From assembly GCA_002066995.1 (NCBI GenBank), contig MWTC01000014.1, positions 1 to 63,802 of the forward strand: a DNA stretch of 63,802 nt, written 5' to 3'. Origin of the DNA: Sphingobacteriales bacterium UTBCD1 (GTDB lineage: Bacteria; Bacteroidota; Bacteroidia; Chitinophagales; Chitinophagaceae). Positions 58,366-63,802 of the stretch are shown in pieces. Position 1 is the first letter of the stretch, and each line of letters starts with the position of its first letter. The notes beneath the pieces were generated by a model, which was not told the origin of the DNA, did no database searches, and saw only the letters and a program-made list of their open reading frames with translations. A program made the position numbers and the translations under genes.

Positions 58366-59646
58366 ATGCAACCAACTGCTTTGGGGAAAAAGAATACCTA
58401 TTTACTACCGTTGATCCTGGTTACCAGCCTGTTTTTTCTATGGGCTTTCCTGCACAACACCAACGGCATCCTGATCCCTCACCTGAAAAAAGCATTGCAG
58501 CTCAGCGATACAAAGTCGTCTTTCATTGACATTGCAGTGTACTTCGGCTATTTCTCCATTGCCATACCGGCAGGATATGTCATGCACAAATACGGCTACA
58601 AGCAGGGCATTATTCTCGGATTGTTTTTATTTGCCTGCGGCGCACTGTTATTCATACCGGCTGCTTCTGCCGGAAGTTTTGCTTTGTTTTTAGCGGCATT
58701 ATACATCCAGGCAGCAGGAGCCACTTTCCTGGAAACGGTTGCCAATCCTTATATCACCATTCTTGGCCCAAAGGAAACTTCGGAAAGGCGATTGAATTTC
58801 GCCCAGTCTTTCAATGGTGTCGGCGCCGTGGTGGCCCCCATCATAGGAGGAACTTTTATTTTATCCGGAGTGGAATACTCACAGGAACAGTTGAACGCAA
58901 TGGTACCGGATCAGTTGTCGGCTTACCTGCACAGCGAAGCCTCCACCGTCAAGATCCCATACCTGATCATTGCCTGCGTGGTACTTCTGGTTGCCGTGTT
59001 ATTTATTTTTTCAAAACTACCTGCCGTTAAAGAATCTGCTGATGCCGATACTCATACAGGTTTTTCATTGAAAGTACTGCGTCATAGTCATGTTCGCTGG
59101 GCAGTGATCGCCCAGTTCTTTTATGTAGGAGCGCAGGTGGGGCTTGCCAGTTTTTTCATACGATTTTCCAAACAGGTTATGGAGCTTCCCGAAAAAGATG
59201 CAGCATACCGCTGGGGATACATTGCCATGGTGGGTTTCATGGTCGGGCGTTTCTTCGGCACTTTCCTCATGAAGTACATAAAGCCGCACCGGCTGCTTCT
59301 CTTATTTTCATTATTCAATATTTTACTGCTGATCATCGCACTGAATACTTCAGGCAACATGGCTGTCATTACCGTGATGGCTACTCCTTTTTTTGAATCT
59401 ATCATGTTCCCGACCATTTTTGCATTGGGAATAAAAGAACTGGGGGAAGAAACAAAAATGGCTTCTTCCCTGCTGGTCATGTCCATCGTGGGCGGCGCAT
59501 TGGCTCCCTTGCTGATGGGCGCCATTTCTGACAGTACCGGGAGCATGCAGAAAGCATATATCATACCTTTACTTTGCTTTGTAGTGGTGGCATGGTATGG
59601 ATGGAAAGGTTATAAAATAAAAAAAGTGATCCATGTTCCGTCTTGA
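58366..59646 (+). CDS. FucP-like sugar:H+ symporter (MFS)
   Basis: 426 residues, twelve TM helices. First helices LLPLILVTSLFFLWAFLHNTNGILIPHLKKAL carry the FHS/FucP family pattern (the WAF and NxxL residues), then FIDIAVYFGYFSIAIPAGY, GATFLETVANPYITILG and RRLNFAQSFNGVGAVVAPIIGG. L-Fucose uptake is the best guess; other FHS members carry glucose or galactose. The 3' end overlaps the next gene by 14 bp, so they are coupled. First gene of the catabolic operon. Confidence 0.9.
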   Translation: MQPTALGKKNTYLLPLILVTSLFFLWAFLHNTNGILIPHLKKALQLSDTKSSFIDIAVYFGYFSIAIPAGYVMHKYGYKQGIILGLFLFACGALLFIPAASAGSFALFLAALYIQAAGATFLETVANPYITILGPKETSERRLNFAQSFNGVGAVVAPIIGGTFILSGVEYSQEQLNAMVPDQLSAYLHSEASTVKIPYLIIACVVLLVAVLFIFSKLPAVKESADADTHTGFSLKVLRHSHVRWAVIAQFFYVGAQVGLASFFIRFSKQVMELPEKDAAYRWGYIAMVGFMVGRFFGTFLMKYIKPHRLLLLFSLFNILLLIIALNTSGNMAVITVMATPFFESIMFPTIFALGIKELGEETKMASSLLVMSIVGGALAPLLMGAISDSTGSMQKAYIIPLLCFVVVAWYGWKGYKIKKVIHVPS

Positions 59647-60397
59647 TAATAAAACAGCAGTGATAACCGGCGGGGGGTCCGGTATAGGAAAAGCCGTTTC
59701 CCTATTGTTTGCAAAACAGGGCGCTGTTGTTCACATCATCGAACTGAATGAAGAAGCTGCTAAAGAAACATCAGATGAAATACAAAAAGATGGCGGAAAA
59801 GTTTATTGCCATGCCGCCAATGTAGCCGATCAAAAAGCCATACATGATGTATTCAAAAAAACAGGGGCAATAAATATCCTGGTAAATAATGCCGGCATTG
59901 CACACATCGGGAAGGCCGGCGATACAAGTGAAGCAGATTTTGACAGGGTGATGCAGGTGAATGTAAAAGGAGTTTACAACTGCATTCATGCTGCCCTGCC
60001 GCAATTGAAACTATCCGGTGGAGGTGTGATCATCAATATGGCATCCATTGCTGCATGGGTGGGATTGCCGGACCGCTTTGCTTACAGCACGGCAAAAGGA
60101 GCCGTGGCTGCCATGACCTTAAGCGTGGCCAGGGATTATATCCATGACAACATACGATGCAATTCCATATCCCCGGCAAGAGTGCATACTCCTTTTGTTG
60201 ACGGGTTTTTGAAAAAGAATTATCCGGGAAATGAAACGGTCATGTTTGAAAAATTATCAAAGACACAACCGATAGGTAGGATGGGAAAACCGGAAGAAGT
60301 GGCTTTGCTGGCTTTATATCTTTGCAGTGATGAAGCTTCTTTTATCACCGGGTGCGATTACCCGATAGACGGAGGATTCATCAAACTTAATACATAA
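59633..60397 (+). CDS. SDR dehydrogenase (2-keto-3-deoxy-L-fuconate dehydrogenase-like)
   Basis: 254 residues. NAD-binding GGGSGIGK (13-20), NNAGIA (85-90), catalytic Ser138, Tyr151 and Lys155 in the complete triad YSTAK, and a PIDGGF ending. Overlaps the permease gene by 14 bp and is 5 bp before the FAH-family gene. Together with that gene it fits oxidation of 2-keto-3-deoxy-L-fuconate to the 2,4-diketo acid in the non-phosphorylative pathway. Sequence alone cannot fix the substrate. Confidence 0.85.
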   Translation: MFRLDNKTAVITGGGSGIGKAVSLLFAKQGAVVHIIELNEEAAKETSDEIQKDGGKVYCHAANVADQKAIHDVFKKTGAINILVNNAGIAHIGKAGDTSEADFDRVMQVNVKGVYNCIHAALPQLKLSGGGVIINMASIAAWVGLPDRFAYSTAKGAVAAMTLSVARDYIHDNIRCNSISPARVHTPFVDGFLKKNYPGNETVMFEKLSKTQPIGRMGKPEEVALLALYLCSDEASFITGCDYPIDGGFIKLNT

Positions 60398-60402
60398 TCA
60401 CT

Positions 60403-61251
60403 ATGAAATTGATCCGCTTCGGAATGCCCGGGGAAGAAAAGCCGGGTATTATCAAAAATGACCGCTACTATGATGTATCTTCTTTTATTAAAGATTATAA
60501 CGAGCAGTTCTTCACTGATGACGGGCTGACTTTTTTAAATGAGATTGCCTCCGATGCAGAATTACCCGAGGTAGAAAAAGATATTCGCATGGGTTCTCCT
60601 GTAGCAAGGCCTTCAAAAATTATTTGCATTGGTTTGAACTACTCTGATCATGCGGCAGAGAGCAAGATGCAGGTGCCCGCCGAGCCGGTTATTTTCTTTA
60701 AATCAACAACAGCTCTTTGCGGCCCGAATGATGAACTCAACATCCCAAGAAACAGCCAAAAAACCGATTGGGAAGTAGAGTTGGCACTCGTCATCAGTAA
60801 AAAAGCAAGCTACATTACCGAATTTGATGCTGCAGATCACATTGCAGGTTATGTTTTACATAACGATTACAGCGAAAGAGCTTTCCAGATCGAACGATGC
60901 GGCCAATGGGTGAAGGGAAAAAGCGCTGATAGTTTTGCTCCGCTTGGCCCTTACCTGGCCACTAAAGATGAGATCAGGGATATAGATAACCTGAGGTTAT
61001 GGTTAAAAGTAAACGGGAAAATGATGCAGGATGGAAATACAAAGAACATGATCTTTAAAATTCCGTTTTTAGTGTCGTATATAAGTCAGTTCATGACCTT
61101 ACTTCCGGGCGATATCATTTCCACCGGGACTCCTGCCGGAGTTGGCATGGGTCAAAAACCGGAACCTGTTTATATTAAAAACGGGGATATCATTGAACTG
61201 GGTATTGACGGGCTGGGAAGCAGCATGCAGGTTGCAGTGGATAGTCAATAA
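60403..61251 (+). CDS. Fumarylacetoacetate hydrolase-family enzyme (2,4-diketo-3-deoxy-L-fuconate hydrolase-like)
   Basis: 282 residues. FAH signature: KIICIGLNYSDHAAES, EPVIFFKSTTALCGPNDEL, WEVELALVISKKASYI (metal Glu), GYVLHNDYSER, and ISTGTPAGVGMG at the end. In the fucose pathway this enzyme splits the 2,4-diketo-3-deoxy acid into pyruvate and lactate. Position directly behind the SDR and in front of the mutarotase supports this. Alternative members act on other acylpyruvates. Confidence 0.87.
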   Translation: MKLIRFGMPGEEKPGIIKNDRYYDVSSFIKDYNEQFFTDDGLTFLNEIASDAELPEVEKDIRMGSPVARPSKIICIGLNYSDHAAESKMQVPAEPVIFFKSTTALCGPNDELNIPRNSQKTDWEVELALVISKKASYITEFDAADHIAGYVLHNDYSERAFQIERCGQWVKGKSADSFAPLGPYLATKDEIRDIDNLRLWLKVNGKMMQDGNTKNMIFKIPFLVSYISQFMTLLPGDIISTGTPAGVGMGQKPEPVYIKNGDIIELGIDGLGSSMQVAVDSQ

Positions 61252-61491
61252 GACATCTTCATTTGTTTTCCTAAACCATTAAAATAAATTCTATGCTTTT
61301 TCAACCGGATCATCAAAGATGGAACAGATGCGGTGCCGGATATTACAAAGAGCATGAATTGCCCTGATCAGGCAGGTTTAGATCTGACCAGTAAGTATAT
61401 GGCTGATTGTTTTAAATTACCTGCAGGAACAACAAACCCGGAATCAATAATGAAATCATTCTGAACAAACGATTATATTCACTATTCAAAA
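61252..61491. other. 240-bp gap with a probable gene remnant
   Basis: From about 61285 one frame reads without a stop for about 58 codons (IIKDGTDAVPDITKSM, then LDLTSKYMADCFKLPAGTTNP) to TGA at 61462, lacking any ATG at its beginning; the first internal ATG (61354) leaves 36 residues. It looks like the C-terminal end of a lost gene. The parent protein is not recognised. Confidence 0.4.
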
Positions 61492-61839
61492 ATGAACACA
61501 CAAAAACGATATTGCCTGGCATTGGATCTGAAAGACGATCCGGCTCTGATTGCCGAATACGAAAAGTATCATCAGCAGGTATGGCCGGAGATCATTGAGA
61601 GCATTAAGGATTCAGGTATTGAAAAATTAGACATTTACAGGGTCACAAACCGGCTTTTCATGATTATTGAGGCAAATGAGAGTTTTTCTTTTGAAAAAAA
61701 ATCCGCAGCTGATTCAGTTAATCCGAAAGTGCAGCAATGGGAAGAACTCATGTGGAAATTCCAGCAGGCAATACCCGGCAGCAAACCGGGAGAAAAATGG
61801 ATGCTGATGAAGAAAATATTTTTCCTGGATGAAGAGTAA
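61492..61839 (+). CDS. L-rhamnose/L-fucose mutarotase-like protein
   Basis: 115 residues, usual length of the RhaM/DUF718 family. RYCLALDLKDDPALIAEYEKYH opens the ferredoxin-like fold, WPEIIESIKDSGIEKLDIYR and NRLFMIIEANESFSF carry the family's His/Tyr/Trp pattern, and WMLMKKIFFLDE ends it. Interconverts the anomers of the sugar taken up. In this operon L-fucose is the likely substrate. Confidence 0.85.
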   Translation: MNTQKRYCLALDLKDDPALIAEYEKYHQQVWPEIIESIKDSGIEKLDIYRVTNRLFMIIEANESFSFEKKSAADSVNPKVQQWEELMWKFQQAIPGSKPGEKWMLMKKIFFLDEE

Positions 61840-61892
61840 AGCATCCGGCGGTAAGGTTTAAAAAAATCAGATTACAAGCAAACCGGTGTAAT

Positions 61893-62060
61893 ATGATCCG
61901 TACCGGCATTTACCGGGAAGATACCCTTGGTTATTTCATTCTTTCAAAGGGCATAACTGATGCTGAAAACATGGAATTAACAAATCAATTAAAAGAAGTA
62001 AGTAAATTGCCGTGGACTTATCATTCACCGCTGATAAAAATTCTGACTACTGAAACCTGA
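61893..62060 (+). CDS. Possible 55-residue protein or gene remnant
   Basis: ATG to TGA frame (MIRTGIYREDTLGYFILSKG, ending LPWTYHSPLIKILTTET), 10 bp before the lactonase gene. The frame is open further upstream without ATG. No family recognised. Could be a small gene or, like the segment at 61285, the tail of a lost gene. Confidence 0.3.
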   Translation: MIRTGIYREDTLGYFILSKGITDAENMELTNQLKEVSKLPWTYHSPLIKILTTET

Positions 62061-62070
62061 ATTTTAAAGT

Positions 62071-62895
62071 ATGATAATAGACAGTCATGTACACTTCTGG
62101 AAGTACAACAAACAAAGAGATACATGGATCACAGACGAAATGAAAATCCTTCAACAGGATTATTTACCGGAACATCTCTCACTTACACTCAAGCGGACGG
62201 GTGTTGATGCCTGTGTTGCTATCCATGCCGATCAGTCAGAACTGGAAACACATTTCCTGGTAGAACTTGCAAAAACGCATCCAGTTATTAAGGGAGTAGT
62301 CGGGTGGGTTGATTTCCGGGATGAGAGGATAGAAAAACGGCTCCATTATTTTTCGCAATACCCGATCATCAAGGGATGGAGGCATATTGCGCAGTCAGAG
62401 CCCAATGATTTTTTATTGGGAAAGGATTTCCAGAGGGGGATCAAGGCATTGCAGGCGTACAACTACACATTCGATATCCTGATCTACCACTACCAGCTGA
62501 AGGCAGCCATTGAACTCGTGTCAAAATTCCCTGATCAGAAATTCGTATTGGATCATTGTGGTAAGCCGGACATTAAAAATAAAAATATAAATGATTGGAA
62601 AGCTAATATAAAAGAACTGGCAAAACATCCGAATGTTTACTGCAAAGTTTCAGGACTATTTACCGAAGCAGACTGGAAAGACTGGAGAGCTGCTGATTTT
62701 TATCCCTACCTCGAGGTAATATTCTCTTCTTTCGGGGTAAATCGTTTATTGTTCGGTAGTGATTGGCCGGTGGTTTTACTTTCCGGTATGTATGTCCAAT
62801 GGAAAAGCCTGCTGGAAAAATTTACGGACAAACTGGATGAAGAAAGCAGGGAAAATATTTTTGGAAAAAATGCCATTGCTTTTTATGCACTGTAA
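62071..62895 (+). CDS. Amidohydrolase-family lactonase (L-fuconolactonase-like)
   Basis: 274 residues. Amidohydrolase_2 pattern: N-terminal IDSHVHFWKY with the HxH-type metal motif, VGWVDFRDERIEKRL, FVLDHCGKPDI (His) and LLFGSDWPVVL (Asp, GSDWP). Members open sugar lactones; L-fuconolactonase is the best fit by context (fucose dehydrogenase follows after 2 bp). Three base pairs separate it from the next ATG, so the two are coupled. L-rhamnono- or other lactones remain possible. Confidence 0.87.
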   Translation: MIIDSHVHFWKYNKQRDTWITDEMKILQQDYLPEHLSLTLKRTGVDACVAIHADQSELETHFLVELAKTHPVIKGVVGWVDFRDERIEKRLHYFSQYPIIKGWRHIAQSEPNDFLLGKDFQRGIKALQAYNYTFDILIYHYQLKAAIELVSKFPDQKFVLDHCGKPDIKNKNINDWKANIKELAKHPNVYCKVSGLFTEADWKDWRAADFYPYLEVIFSSFGVNRLLFGSDWPVVLLSGMYVQWKSLLEKFTDKLDEESRENIFGKNAIAFYAL

Positions 62896-62897
62896 TC

Positions 62898-63680
62898 ATG
62901 GATCTTCTTTTAAGTGATAAAGTCATTATTGTCACCGGTGGCGCCAAAGGTATCGGTGCTGCTATTTCAAAAACGCTGGCAAAGGAAAATGCCATTCCTT
63001 TCATAGTGGGGAGAAACAAGTCTGATAATCTTGCGGTCGTCAAAGAAATTGAAGAAACGGGAGGCAGGGCATTTTATGAAACGGCAGAACTGATACAGCC
63101 GGAAGAATGTAATAAAGCCGTTGACTCTGTTATCCATCATTACGGGCGGATTGATGGCCTGGTGAACAATGCAGGAGTGAATGATGGCATAGGCCTGGAG
63201 AAAGGAAGCTATGAGGCTTTCATGATTTCACTTCACCGGAACCTGGTACATTATTACCTGGTGGCGCAATACGCACTGCCGCACCTGATTAAATCTAAAG
63301 GAGCCATTGTCAATATCAGCAGTAAAACAGCCGAAACAGGACAGGGAAATACTTCTGCGTATGCGGCTGCCAACGGTGGAAGAAATGCGCTGACCAGAGA
63401 ATGGGCGGTTGAATTATTGAAATACGGAATTCGTGTCAATGCCGTTGTAGTCGCTGAATCATGGACGCCACTATATGAGAATTGGATCAATACATTTCCT
63501 GATCCGAAAGAGAAATTGGAATCTATCACTTCAAAAATTCCATTGGGAAAAAGAATGACCACAACAGAAGAGATCGCCAATACCGTCGCATTTCTTTTAT
63601 CGGAAAGATCGGGCCATACAACAGGTCAGCTCGTTCATGTGGATGGCGGGTATGTACATTTAGACCGGGCGATCAGTTGA
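62898..63680 (+). CDS. SDR-family protein (L-fucose dehydrogenase-like, altered active site)
   Basis: 260 residues. NAD-binding GGAKGIG (14-20), NNAGVN (90-95), Ser141-Ser142, Tyr155 in SAYAAAN; the residue four after Tyr is N159 where classical SDRs have Lys. A VDGGYVHLDRAIS ending is normal. Context and general resemblance (TREWAVELLKYGIRVNAV) suggest L-fucose dehydrogenase, the first step before the lactonase. The missing Lys means another residue must play its part, or activity is changed. I recall similar YAAAN sequences in related bacteria, unverified. Confidence 0.83.
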   Translation: MDLLLSDKVIIVTGGAKGIGAAISKTLAKENAIPFIVGRNKSDNLAVVKEIEETGGRAFYETAELIQPEECNKAVDSVIHHYGRIDGLVNNAGVNDGIGLEKGSYEAFMISLHRNLVHYYLVAQYALPHLIKSKGAIVNISSKTAETGQGNTSAYAAANGGRNALTREWAVELLKYGIRVNAVVVAESWTPLYENWINTFPDPKEKLESITSKIPLGKRMTTTEEIANTVAFLLSERSGHTTGQLVHVDGGYVHLDRAIS

Positions 63681-63686
63681 AAAAAG

Positions 63687-63719
63687 AATGAGGCTGGCTT
63701 TTTTCGAGCCAGCCTCATT
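63687..63719 (+). terminator. Strong hairpin terminator of the catabolic operon
   Basis: 13-bp perfect stem AATGAGGCTGGCT/AGCCAGCCTCATT (63687-63699 and 63707-63719), loop TTTTTCG, 7 bp behind the last stop codon. A short T-run follows. Bases 63720-63802 show no gene. Confidence 0.85.
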
Positions 63720-63802
63720 TTCAAAATATGCTTACGCTTTATCGCTGAATAAGCAGCTTTTTTGACGATATGCTTTTGCCGCCGGAAATACTTACGAAAT
63801 AA

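Noticed and set aside
1-63802. CRISPR arrays, insertion sequences, integrases, prophage
   Set aside because: No regularly spaced repeats, transposase, integrase or phage structural genes found on either strand.

Overview
The window looks like a chromosomal segment of a Bacteroidota bacterium, most likely Chitinophagaceae or a close relative. Support: A+T-rich sequence, many exact TAnnTTTG -7 promoter boxes of the Bacteroidota sigma factor, lipid A and envelope genes (lpxB, an msbA-type ABC exporter, a LolC/E-type permease), DUF3078, DUF5916 and DUF6728 proteins, and giant propeller-type sensor kinases. No database search was possible; all names rest on motifs and family knowledge.

Region 1 (1-35533) is an accessory region read entirely on the + strand. 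It holds three copies of one two-component system: a propeller/Y_Y_Y histidine kinase followed by a NarL-type regulator (1-3363, 16479-20120, 24918-28541). Between and after them lie secreted-protein genes that fall into recurring families: family A (ends in a FAFGVD-like motif; three copies, one broken), family B (PxGW and YSDGR motifs; three), family C (two), large TPR proteins (two, each directly before a family C gene) and ZU5-like proteins (three, one truncated). Single members are a PD40 lipoprotein, an astacin-like protease, an NHL propeller, an OmpA-like protein, a small beta-barrel and a protein with weak resemblance to phage tail-tube proteins. An 18-bp element, consensus CTAACYTTTGTWCTATTG, recurs beside all three regulator genes and several target genes. 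At five of its sites a -7-like box follows after exactly 20 bp. The sites beside the third regulator carry a different core, and that regulator also has a changed recognition helix. I read the region as a triplicated, self-wired envelope-sensing and secreted-protein system. It shows a sharp gene-conversion patch between kinases 1 and 2, and three single-base frameshifts at homopolymers.

Region 2 (35592-58263) is mostly housekeeping: osmC-like, scpA, DUF3078, mscL, a PPK2 kinase, an EamA transporter, frr, a wecA/tagO-type transferase, an unpaired N-terminal transketolase subunit, a LolC/E-type permease with rbfA, an MsbA-like ABC exporter, two genes of the ligase-associated Lhr-Core/PdeM repair set, DUF5916, an XRE/S24 repressor, surE, a CocE/NonD hydrolase, lpxB, a 51-residue DUF6728 gene and tRNA-Ala(GGC).

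Region 3 (58366-63719) is a sugar-acid catabolic operon best explained as non-phosphorylative L-fucose use: FucP-like permease, two SDR dehydrogenases, an FAH-family hydrolase, a mutarotase and a lactonase-type amidohydrolase, closed by a strong terminator. The expected fuconate dehydratase is not in the window.
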